Shown here piece after piece: positions 22,916 to 34,345 of a stretch of DNA of 64,000 nucleotides; position 1 is the stretch's first letter; each line of letters begins with the position of its first letter. This DNA comes from Arabidopsis thaliana (Eukaryota; Streptophyta; Magnoliopsida; Brassicales; Brassicaceae), in the NCBI RefSeq assembly GCF_000001735.4, contig NC_003071.7:11029151-11093150 (forward strand), in the 5' to 3' direction. The notes beneath the pieces were generated by a model. The model did not search any database, was not told where the DNA came from, and saw nothing but the letters and a program-made list of their open reading frames with translations. A program made the position numbers and the translations under genes.

Positions 22916-25274
22916 TGGGTTCGTTCCCACGGAATCGGGTTTAGTAAAAAAAAAAAAGAGATGGTATTTGGGCTTGGGATTGGGCTTTTTAAGAAACTTT
23001 TTTGTAAAACTTTTTTTAGTTAGTAAAAAAAATGAAAGTAGCTCATTTCCTTCTTAAATTTGGTCGTCTCCAATGTAACTATTGTTTTAGTGTGTTTATC
23101 CGGAAAACGGTCTATTTCTCCATGAGAAGTATTACATCATACCAGATAGAGCCCATTCTTTGATTCCGGTCTATATCTCTATAAAATCAAAGTTTTATTC
23201 CTGTTTCCCCTCGAATAGAAAGTTTTATAGCTTAATGCCCCCGTACTAAATGTTCGAGAGCTAAAACCCCACGAAGCTAGATTTAATCGGTTTACTATAT
23301 ACAAAACCGATAAACAAACCAACTAAACCTAATTGTAACCGGAATGAACCCAATTTTACCCATTGACTTATTAATTTGACCAAGAATAAAACGCACGAGT
23401 TTCTTAAAATCTATAAATACAAACAAAAAAATACATCCCCTTAAACATTCTTGTAGATTGTAATTAAGAAACAAAGCTTTAGATCTTGCGAGCAGCAAAT
23501 ATCATTGCGGATGTGTTCCATCGTCATATCACGTAGAAAATGATTATAAACAATTGAAAAATTGTACTTCATAATCATAACCATAACTCGATTATGATTC
23601 AGATTTCTTAATCAAATCTCAGAAACACTGAGAGCTTTTAGATTCTCAATAGCTATAGAAACAAAATCAATAATCCGAATTCAATCGAAACAATTCTTAA
23701 AGGGATGTGTTTTTGTTTGTCTTTACAAAATCAAAATCATTAGCCATACTTTTAAAACAATCAAGAACAAATTCAATCGAATAAAAAAAACCAGAGCATA
23801 TCCCATTACCACCATCTCGACCTGCAATCAAAAATTCGATTCTTCTAGAATCATTGCTAAGCTCATTTTTCTTTCCCATGACATAAGTTTCATCAACGAT
23901 CTGATCTTGTTTAAGATATTCTTACGTTTGTTGAGACCGCCGTCGTTTGTGTGGGGCGAAGACGCCATCGGAGATACGGAGGTTGTTGAAGAAGAAGACG
24001 AGTGAAGAAGCTCCAATGAGCTTTTGTAATTTTGATATCAAATTTATCACAATTGTTGTTGATTGTTTGAAGAATCGGGTGAAGAAGAAGATGATACCGG
24101 TTTAGAATCAAACTTAATGGTTTATATATTCGGTTTACTTTGGGTTTAAAGCACAAACCGATATAACCCAGATTTAGGGACATTAAGCTATAGAACTTTC
24201 AATTCAGAGGGAAATAAGAAGACAACTTTGATTTCATGGATATATAGACCAGAGTTAAAGAATGGGCTCTATCTAGTATGATGTGATAGTTCTCGTGTGG
24301 AAATAGACCGTTTTTTATAAAGTTATCCTCATATTTGGATTGGGTTGTATTAGGATTTTAGTCATTCTTAATCAATATATATATCTCAAAAATTTATAAT
24401 AATTTTAAAATTTCAAAGGTTCCAATATATATTTGACATAAGCACATTGCCTATAAATTATACATATTTTCCACGTTCTTTTATAATATTATTATTATAA
24501 ATTTTTTATATCAACCACACAAATATTATTTTATACTATTATTTTAATTTAAATACATTGTTTTGCTTTAGGAATTTCAAATAGTGTTCATTTGCATATT
24601 TTTACATCTCTCTTTAGCATGTTTTCTTATACTTATTTTCTAATTTTCCTTAAATAAATAATTCACATGACATTGTTATTAAACTACTTTACAATTTTCT
24701 TTTAGTAATTAAATAATACTCATGACATTATGTACATAAAAAATTTAGTTATATTTATAAGGTATATACAAAAAAACATTTAATTGGTAAATTTCTTTCA
24801 TAACGATGCATCATTTATCATTATTTTAAATAATTATCATTTTTTATAATTTTAATTTAGTTTCTCGGAGAAAAAAAAAATTTCGTTGATTGTTAAAGTA
24901 GTTATAAGCTATGTTTTGCTCCCCCTCACTCTATGGGTCCATTTGACCTTTATTTTTTTTTTACAAACTTAAATTGTACTAAAATTAAAAAAAAAACACA
25001 AATTTAATATCATGTAATAAAATGCAGACTTTCTATTTTTTCATATTCATTTTTGTTCTCAAACATACGTCACAAATTTCCTATTTGATCTTCTCTTTAA
25101 TCCAAATAACTTTATGTTCTTTAATTAAATTTTTTTTTTTAACATACCTCACAACTTTTTAAAAAAAAAATTATAACTAAAGAAAATAAAAACGGATATT
25201 AATATATTTGGATTTTTATTTTTTAACACTGTTAAAAGGAGGATTGCCATGTCAGCTTCATAGAGCCTCTTTCA
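22848..25274. other. Interval with a fold-back element and an AT-rich tract
   Basis: Begins with the leader of the exonuclease gene, then the inverted-repeat element at 23102-24315, then about 900 bp of very AT-rich sequence (24330-25230) with no coding potential. The 62-codon frame inside the element (24016-23828, minus) is unrecognised. Confidence 0.5.
23102..24315. mobile_element. Fold-back / long-TIR element, non-autonomous
   Basis: Two arms of about 139 bp, 23102-23241 and 24177-24315, are reverse complements of each other at about 80% by eye. Shared words include ACGGTCTATTTC, AGATAGAGCCCATTCTTT, GGTCTATAT and TATAGCTTAATG. About 935 bp lie between them. No transposase is recognised; the longest open frame inside is 62 codons with a Ser/Thr-rich start. 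The form fits a non-autonomous Mutator-like or foldback transposon. I could not define a clean target-site duplication, so the exact ends are uncertain. Confidence 0.65.
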
Positions 25275-26766
25275 TCACTTTTCACAAAGTCTCATGTCCA
25301 ATGCTTTACAAGACTTGCTCTTACTAGAGACTTCAGCGTAAGGGATATCTTCCCCTTTGTTATAGCCTCTATCTTCTTCCATAGACTTAGAACACATCCT
25401 CTCTTCACCGTCAATATTGCTTGGTCCCGAACTTGAACTATAACCACATGGTTGTGTTCTCATTTGAACCGACCTGAGTAGAGCGGTTCTCCTCAAGTCA
25501 CCCGAATGGCAGATATCACTGGGCGATGATGGAAACCTTCCTTCTGTGTCTGATCCTCTTTGGCGAGACTGTGGTGTAGTAGTAGTTGCTGCATTGGAGA
25601 TCATGGAGGCAGGACATGTATGTGAATGGTGTAAGATTGTTGGTGACGGTTGTGGTGAGTTTGTTGAAGTAAGAGGTCTTTGGTATCGGTATGGTGAAAC
25701 TGGACTAGTTGGGCGGCTCTCGGGTTGCGATGAGCTAGTGCTTGCTGTTGCTGTTGGGTCCTCACAGAATCTCGCTTCGTCCGAGTCTTCTGACATGGGA
25801 GAGTATTGTAATGATAAATCATCCCTGTGTTAAGTACGACACATGAATAAAGCTCATCAGATAGTCATTTTGAAACTTGACAACCATATGCAACAACAAA
25901 TGCTTCACAACCATATGCAACAACAAACCTGTGATAAAGAAAGCTCTCAGACCGTGCTGGAGACTCTAACATGTTGACAGGAAGTGAGTCTCCTACTGTT
26001 AGTCCGTTTAAACTACAAGCCATTATCTACGCAGAAGATGATGGCGTGATCTCAGGACATTTAAACACCGAAAAACGAGCAGAATTAGGGAAATATTAAG
26101 AGTAGTAAAAACAAACCTCGCTAAGATAACGTTTCTGAGAGCGAAGGTTATCGAGATAGACCTCGTCTTCGGGATCTCTGGTTCGTTTCCCGCACGGCGA
26201 GGAAACTGATATCGGAACTGGTGGCTCATTAGCTTCTTGTGTTAGTGACTTTCCTCCTGAAGAATTCAACTCAAGACATGAGACAATAGATTCATGACAA
26301 TATCTACTACAGTACTTGCATAACACAAATGTAAACTAACTAACAATTGATAGTTTAGTACACAATCCAAATTGCAAAAGAGAGATACTGCAAATGATCT
26401 AATCAAAACTCATGCATTCTACAGTTCCATAAGACATTTCAAATCACTAATCTGAAGAAATATGATGCATTAATAACAAATATTTGATAACTAAACAGAC
26501 ATTTGGATCAGAAATGAAGTTAAATTAAGCATTTAATTGCTTAATAATTTAATTGATTGATTCAAAGGCGTAATAACACAAAATTCTTCGGGGGAATTTG
26601 AAGGGATAGAGCAAATCGCTTAGGGTAAAATGAAAACAGCGATAAGTAACGAATTATCAAAGTCTGAGTTAAGAATCAGGAAATTGAGGGATTGAAGAAG
26701 AATAAAGGGACCTGGTTCAGGAGGAATTGAGACGTGAGTACGCTGTGTTGGAGAGGACGACGTCAT
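25275..26766 (-). CDS. Chimeric gene: exonuclease-derived N terminus joined to an uncharacterised plant protein
   Basis: Four exons: 26766-26712, 26256-26117, 26026-25929 and 25824-25275, giving 280 residues. Residues 1 to about 36 (MTSSSPTQ... to TQEANEPPVPIS) copy the first residues of the exonuclease protein at 22847, with the same intron position and phase and similar intron sequence. From residue about 37 the protein is unrelated to the exonuclease: a SSPCGKRTRDPEDEVYLDN segment, then IMACSLNGLTVGDSL, then a long Ser/Pro/Thr-rich low-complexity tail. I recognise this as a small uncharacterised plant family but cannot name a function; no catalytic motif is visible. All splice sites are intact and no stop interrupts it, so it may be expressed from the copied promoter. 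I recall it as AT2G25920. Confidence 0.82.
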
Positions 26767-26805
26767 TTTCGATCAAAGCAGCAGATTCAGCAACGGATGG
26801 ATGGG
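26208..26805. repeat. Segmental duplication, copy B (5' end of the chimeric gene)
   Basis: Partner of 22199-22915. Homology ends inside exon 2 near 26212, immediately after the codons for EPPVPI, which marks the fusion junction. The leader homology runs about 40 bp past the ATG and has a deletion relative to copy A. Confidence 0.8.
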
Positions 26806-29800
26806 TCTTTACTCTTTGGGCTGAAGATAACCGCAACTAGATTCTTCCTGAGTTTTTTTTTCTTTTTTGATAAAACGAGAGCCCTTACAGGTAAAAACCC
26901 AATAAAAACCACGATCCATTTTTATTTGGACATTTAATATTTAATTATTTTAAATTAGAAAATAATTACACGAATTACTAAATTGTATAATATGATATTA
27001 AAAAATTAAGTGTTATTGATGTGTTTTCGGTCTGACTGTCTATAAAAAAAATCCCCAAACATAAGAGTTGTTGTTGGAGTCATTAAAGGATCTAATGGTT
27101 TGTGGTGGTGTGACCATTGGAGGAGGGTTTGTTGATGGGTCGTGTGTTTCACCATTAATATTATCAAATGGTTCTCGGTTGATTGGTCATTTTTGGAGTC
27201 ATCAAATGGCTCATATGTTACGCTATGTATCACGAAAATATATATTTTTCTCTTAAAACCATTCTTCCTTTTCCAATAATATGGATTTATAAATTCCCGT
27301 GAAGATAAATATGTGGTTTTTACTTTTCGTTTTTTTCCTAGGTGAGGAGGGTGTTATTGGTTGCTAATTTAAAAGGAATTTTGATGATTTTAATAATATC
27401 ATAAAAAGTAAATTAAGATTTTAAACTATTGCTAGGGAGTTTTTTTATGATCTTGTTAATTAGTTTTTCACAGTCTTGTAAAGTTTTTCAAACAATCTCT
27501 CTATTTTGATGATATTTTTTTACTTTATTTTGTGAACAAAAGTGTAGAAAATTATTAAACAATAACACAATATTTTAATTCATTAACAATCATAGTTTTT
27601 TTTAAAAAAAAATTGAATAACGCCAAACTTTTAGTGACTTTATAATTTTTTTAATTATAAGGTAAGTCTCCTAAGATATATGTTTTGGGTTAAAGTATTC
27701 ACAATGTCCACCATGTTATGTGATATATTACCCATGTATATTCATTTTGTCATTTAATCTTACCTTTTTGCATTTTTGTTTGGCTTAAAATCTACAATAT
27801 CGTTTTACTATTAAAAAAACCTGTAATATTCATTTACAAATCAATATTTTATTCTTTTTAGACATATCCTATTTTAATTTCTACATTCTTTTCAAAATAG
27901 TTACTAAAATAATTTTTTTCTAAAAGCCATGAATATAAACACAACAACTAATCAATCTCCACAATATATATTATATATTAACAAAAAGTGTATTGGTGAT
28001 AAAAAGTACTTGATGATACACTAAACAAAAAGGATAAATGGGAGAATTTTTTATTTTGAAAGATGAAACATTTTAGGTTATATATTTCATGACCCTTATA
28101 AATAAAATTCCTGGCTCCACCACTGGATATCTCTACATATTTCCAACATCAATATCCATTGATATTTGATAATCTTTACCAAAAATTCGCAATCTCCTTT
28201 AGAGTGAAAGCGAGTATAACCGTATGACCAAACTATTTTGAGTACCATTGGTAATTCCTTACCTTAAGCTTCCAGAGGTATTAGTGCTATATATTCATAG
28301 TGCCACCGAGTATTTTGAACTCCGAAATGATTTCTCACTATCCGACCACTCCCAATTATATAACATGCTTAGAATTATTCGTAAGATGGATCGTAGTTGC
28401 ATTTTACGACACCATACAGGACAAGTCCATGATAGTTTGAGTTGGTGGATTTTGGAACCCCTGCAAATTTATTTTATACATAACAAAGGCCCCAATCCAT
28501 TCCTTAGCATCACAACTTGGGACTTCTATCTTTTGAAGGATACATTCACTTGTTGGTTTTGGTAAATATGATTGTTTCTTTACTTCCGAATAAGCAATAT
28601 ATAAAAGTATCTAAAAACGGAAGTAACTTTTGATGATCCTAAAGGTTTTGTAATTGATACATGTCCAAAAACCTCTTAATATTCTTTCTCACAAACTGTT
28701 GATGGAGTTAACAAAGGGAGACAAGGTAATTGGGACAATATCAACGTTAGATACAGGACAAGTGAAAAATGTGGGGTTGATGTCTTCAGCTGCAGCATAT
28801 CACCGTTGGTATATATTGTCAATTATTAGTCCTATGGATTTGAAACGTGTTTTAGTAAATAAGAGTGTCCAAGTGGGACATTTCCAATAACGTATCACAG
28901 CTCCTAGAGCTTTTGCTATGTTTCTCTAGGCCTGGGCCGCCTAGCCCACATTCCAAGCAAGGAAATGAATGGAGTTGGGCATCAAAATTTTGGAAGCATT
29001 TTTAAGACAAATTATCTTTTAAGTTTCCTTTTTTAAACATAAACTATATTTTAGGCTTTTTTAAGATAAATATTATTTGGATTTTCTTTCACTCATATTT
29101 TTGGATTTCAACTTAACAAAACATAGGGCGTGTCTATTTGACTCCACCTACCCACCCTACTGGAGTTCGATCCCACTAAATCGCGTTATCCCGCATAGTA
29201 GGGATTGACTATGGATCGGACTTTGTCGATCCAAAGATATCTAAGAAATTCAGAAAAGATTGTATAAAATTCAGAAACGATTTTACGAAATTCATGAAAA
29301 ATGAGAAATACATGTTTTTTTTAATTTACGTCGGCATTAAAAACGTTGGACCGGCTCTGTGTTTCACCAAAGAAATTGTTTCAGTTTATGCATGATCTTC
29401 AACTTCCATATTCTTGTTTTCAATTCTGGAAATCCCTAACAGATCGGAGCTCTCCTCATTCAGTGAGTTGGAAGATTGCATGATTATATAATTACTCTTC
29501 ACATCCACATATATTACATTATATTCCCCTATAATTTCATACAACCCTAGAAAAGAATCTTCAAGTAATCTAATCGTGTCGATGACTCCACTCATTTGCT
29601 AGAAAAGAAAAAACAAACAGACTTCATTTAGCTGAAAACAATCTTTTATTCAACATTACAAAGCACTGATCAAAGAACCTCTAACATGGTAATATATCTA
29701 TGACATTTTACGTATCCTAAAAGAAAACAAAAAGTGATGTATTGGATGATGTTTTTTTTTTTTACTTTCTAGTTTCTTATTACAACGACAAAAAGAGTCC

Positions 29801-30308
29801 ACGTCGTCACGCACTTTTCCGGTGGTGAAAAAAATGTCCAAATGGATTAAATCTATAATATCTCCAGAGAGATCCTCTCCTTCTATCTTTTTGGGCTCCA
29901 CTTTTCCTATCTCTTTTTGCCCCTTTCCTCTCTCTGTTCACAAGTCATCTTCTTCCTTCCTCTGAATCTTGTTCCTTTTTGCTCTCTCTACTTGATTCAC
30001 CCACTCTGTTTCTCGATTAGTACGTTGAAAACTCACTTTGGTTTTGTTTGATTCCTCTTTAGTCTGTTTTTCGATTTCGTTTTCTCTGATTGGTTTGGTG
30101 GTGAGATCTCTATCGTAGTTTGTCCTTTGGGTTAAGATATTTCATTTGATTGGTGGGTTTGTTTTATTGAAGCTTATTGTTGTGAAAGTTGGAGTCTTTC
30201 TCAGTTTTTAGGTTGAATTATTAAGAGAAAGGGAAGATTTTTGGTGTGAAGTTAGGTTATTTGGGGTTTGAGAAGTTTGCAAGTGAAAAAGGTTGTGAAT
30301 TGTGAGTG
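26806..30308. other. Gene-poor interval and ELF3 promoter/leader
   Basis: 26900-29300 is AT-rich with no recognised gene. Frames at 28248-28565 (105 codons) and 28654-28890 (78 codons) on the plus strand, and 29595-29386 on the minus strand (69 codons), have no recognised product. The ELF3 promoter and leader lie at about 29650-30308. AATATCT at 29857-29863 is the short evening-element core, and CCACGTCGTCACGC near 29798 holds ACGT-type motifs. The pyrimidine-rich 29880-30000 looks like a transcribed leader. Confidence 0.45.
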
Positions 30309-33300
30309 ATGAAGAGAGGGAAAGATGAGGAGAAGATATTGGAACCTATGTTTCCTCGGCTTCATGTGAATGATGCAGATAAAGGAGGGCCTAGAGCTCC
30401 TCCTAGAAACAAGATGGCTCTTTATGAGCAGCTTAGTATTCCTTCTCAGAGGTTTGGTGATCATGGAACGATGAATTCTCGTAGTAACAACACAAGCACT
30501 TTGGTTCATCCTGGACCATCTAGTCAGGTATTGTTTTGATTTTGATCATTGTATAGGCTCTTGATGTTATTAGTTGTATGAGTTTGGATGTTATATAGCC
30601 TGAAAGAGAAAGTAGGACATTGGTTGATCTATGTTTCAATTGTTATCAGATCATAGTATCTTCTTTTTGCTTATGGATTGAGCTTTTAGGATTGAATTCT
30701 CCTGTATATATGAGAGTCTTGTAGACACAAGTTTATCTAAGTGTGGTTTATTTCTTAAAACTAACATTCTTGTTGTGCCTGATTCTTTTTATGTTCTGAA
30801 GTTCGATGAAAGTTTCTTGTGATTGCCCTGAGCATTCAGACTATTGCAAGGACATGAGAAATAATCCTTTTTTACCCTCTTCAATGCAGCCTTGTGGTGT
30901 GGAAAGAAACTTATCTGTCCAGCATCTTGATTCTTCAGCCGCAAACCAAGCAACTGAGAAGTTTGTCTCCCAAATGTCCTTCATGGAAAATGTGAGATCT
31001 TCGGCACAGCATGATCAGAGGAAAATGGTGAGAGAGGAAGAAGATTTTGCAGTTCCAGTATATATTAACTCAAGAAGATCTCAGTCTCATGGCAGAACCA
31101 AGAGTGGTATTGAGAAGGAAAAACACACCCCAATGGTGGCACCTAGCTCTCATCACTCCATTCGATTTCAAGAAGTGAATCAGACAGGCTCAAAGCAAAA
31201 CGTATGTTTGGCTACTTGTTCAAAACCTGAAGTTAGGGATCAGGTCAAGGCGAATGCAAGGTCAGGTGGCTTTGTAATCTCTTTAGATGTATCAGTCACA
31301 GAGGAGATTGATCTCGAAAAATCAGCATCAAGTCATGATAGAGTAAATGATTATAATGCTTCCTTGAGACAAGAGTCTAGAAATCGGTTATACCGAGATG
31401 GTGGCAAAACTCGTCTGAAGGACACTGATAATGGAGCTGAATCTCACTTGGCAACGGAAAATCATTCACAAGAGGGTCATGGCAGTCCTGAAGACATTGA
31501 TAATGATCGTGAATACAGCAAAAGCAGAGCATGCGCCTCTCTGCAGCAGATAAATGAAGAGGCAAGTGATGACGTTTCTGATGATTCGATGGTGGATTCT
31601 ATATCCAGCATAGATGTCTCTCCCGATGATGTTGTGGGTATATTAGGTCAAAAACGTTTCTGGAGAGCAAGGAAAGCCATTGCCAAGTAAGTTCACTAGA
31701 AATTTACAGTTTGGTTATTTATTCTCCGCTCTTTCTATTTATCTCCTTCTTTGATACCAACATTTTTTGCTTGAAAGAAGTTAATATTTAAGCATTGTTC
31801 CGTAGTCTTACTGAAGCTTTTTCCTCTGTTGTTTTTTGCTATTTTCATTGAGGACTGTGGTAGGGCATATTTCACTATCACCAAATTTCAAATTTCTAGA
31901 ACACTCTCCTTCATATTTTTTTTCATGATTAATGCTGCAATTGATTGCTGATATACATATATGACTATAACTCAGTTTCATATTCTGTCTCATTTTGGGA
32001 GAAAGAGATTTCAGGTTTATGCTTGAGAAGTGATGGTTCTATAGTTGAGAGGCCCCTGATTCATCTAAAATGGTCCTATTATGTGTTTAGTTGTAGAGTC
32101 CTCGGTAGAATATTAACGCGTTTAACACGTTGGATCATGTTATAGCAGGGAGGGACATTCTCTGTTGACCTATATTGTGCAAGGTGCCCGCCGATGGCTT
32201 TATTACTATACCTTCTTTGCATCTGGTTGTTGGAACATGTCCCTGTCTCGGTTTGGTATTGCTTTTATTCTGCACTGTCGTCTTGGGCATTTTCCCTACT
32301 TGTCATTCAAGGGGTTGAACCAGGTAGGGAAATGTTTTTCCGAGGACCCCAGGATCTAAATTTTAGTTAACCATACGTAAAGTTAGTTTTGAGTCTTATG
32401 ACGATGCAGAATTATAGTTTCTTCTTACTACTGCTTAAGAGGATCCTTAGTGTGGTTGTGAACTACAGAGTTTTTATGATTGTAGGCTTCATGACTTAAC
32501 TTTTAAGGTTCAATGTACTCTAATCCATATGGTAAGGTATCGGATTCACGACCAATGCAAATAATAAGATTTTTATTTCTTGCTTCTTGTTAAATATCTG
32601 ACATCTCATTTTGCAGAGGATAAGCTGCGCTGTAAGCTAGATTTCAATAAGCCCGTCCTTTGCATTGTTATCTATGCTTTAATATGTCATTGGACCCATT
32701 GATTTGGTTTTCTTCTATCTTTTTTGATTGGCTATGTATTCTTGTTTCTTTTTTCCTATCTCATTTCGATCGTATTGTTCCATTAGCTGTTCAACCTAAA
32801 CTATGTCTCTCTTTGTTGAACTTTTGATGGATAATCTTCTTAATGTGACTCTGTTTCTCATTACAGTCAACAAAGAGTATTTGCTGTTCAACTATTTGAG
32901 TTGCACAGACTGATTAAGGTAAAGTCATTCAGAAACTTCTCATATGTTTCCATGAGTATTTGTTTCTTCTCGAGCTGAAACAAACCTCTTCAACTGTGTA
33001 ATAATCAGGTTCAAAAACTTATTGCTGCATCACCGGATCTCTTGCTCGATGAGATCAGTTTTCTTGGAAAAGTTTCTGCTAAAAGCTATCCAGTGAAGAA
33101 GCTCCTTCCATCAGAATTTCTGGTAAAGCCTCCTCTACCACATGTTGTCGTCAAACAAAGGGGTGACTCGGAGAAGACTGACCAACATAAAATGGAAAGC
33201 TCAGCTGAGAACGTAGTTGGGAGGTTGTCAAATCAAGGTCATCATCAACAATCCAACTACATGCCTTTTGCAAACAACCCACCGGCTTCACCGGCTCCAA

Positions 33301-34028
33301 ATGGATATTGCTTTCCTCCTCAGCCTCCTCCTTCAGGAAATCATCAGCAATGGTTGATCCCTGTAATGTCTCCCTCGGAAGGACTGATATACAAGCCTCA
33401 CCCAGGTATGGCACACACGGGGCATTATGGAGGATATTATGGTCATTATATGCCTACACCAATGGTAATGCCTCAATATCACCCCGGCATGGGATTCCCA
33501 CCTCCTGGTAATGGCTACTTCCCTCCATATGGAATGATGCCCACCATAATGAACCCATATTGTTCAAGCCAACAACAACAACAACAACAACCCAATGAGC
33601 AAATGAACCAGTTTGGACATCCTGGAAATCTTCAGAACACCCAACAACAACAACAGAGATCTGATAATGAACCTGCTCCACAGCAACAGCAACAGCCAAC
33701 AAAGTCTTATCCGCGAGCAAGAAAGAGCAGGCAAGGGAGCACAGGAAGCAGTCCAAGTGGGCCACAGGGAATCTCTGGTAGCAAGTCCTTTCGGCCATTC
33801 GCAGCCGTTGATGAGGACAGCAACATCAACAATGCACCTGAGCAAACGATGACAACAACCACAACGACGACAAGAACAACTGTTACTCAGACAACAAGAG
33901 ATGGGGGAGGAGTGACGAGAGTGATAAAGGTGGTACCTCACAACGCAAAGCTCGCGAGTGAGAATGCTGCCAGAATTTTCCAGTCAATACAAGAAGAACG
34001 TAAACGCTATGACTCCTCTAAGCCTTAA
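30309..34028 (+). CDS. ELF3: EARLY FLOWERING 3, evening-complex scaffold
   Basis: Core circadian and thermosensory protein. It bridges ELF4 and LUX in the nuclear evening complex that represses PIF and PRR genes at night, and it also binds phyB and COP1. Four exons: 30309-30527, 30890-31686, 32867-32918 and 33009-34028, giving 695 residues, the known full length. The start is ATG at 30309 (MKRGKDEEK). The N terminus (to about 260) holds the phyB/COP1 region; the conserved middle has [21 protein letters not shown] and [16 protein letters not shown]. The C-terminal part (about 430-610) is the Pro/Gly/Tyr/Gln-rich prion-like region. A run of seven CAA codons sits at residues 544-550, the Col-0 allele length as I recall, with shorter Gln runs following. 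Intron 2 is long (about 1.2 kb). Confidence 0.98.
33570..33590 (+). repeat. ELF3 polyglutamine (CAA)7 tract
   Basis: Seven uninterrupted CAA codons in exon 4. Two shorter, mixed CAA/CAG runs follow within 120 bp. This tract is known to vary in length among accessions. Confidence 0.95.
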
Positions 34029-34345
34029 TCCTCTCTATGCGTATTGTACTTGATATGTATTTTACAAAATTAGAAAAATTGTGATAGATGTTATCCTCAA
34101 TATATGTACCATGTAAACGTATTATGGTGTAAGCCTCATTTATATGTGTTAATTTGTCTTAAAGCCTTGAAATCACTTGAACAACAAAGATTATTTGAAA
34201 CAACTACTTACAATCACTGTTTCTTTTGTCTGTGACATCAAGAACTTAAGCATCCCATATTTACAACATCTTGTCTACATAGGAAGGAGTATAATTGGTA
34301 GTAAGATATTAATGGACATCGATTAATATAGGGCGGAGACGAAGA
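34029..34345. other. Convergent 3' flanks of ELF3 and alpha-VPE
   Basis: A 317-bp interval between facing stop codons. It should hold both 3' UTRs; nothing else was seen. Confidence 0.5.

Noticed and set aside
28248..28890. Two plus-strand frames of 105 and 78 codons as a gene
   Set aside because: No recognisable domain, no convincing splice link between them, and flanks are AT-rich; left unassigned.
33454..33941. Minus-strand frames opposite ELF3 exon 4
   Set aside because: Leu/Val-rich complements of CAA and CAC repeats, lying over a well known coding exon.
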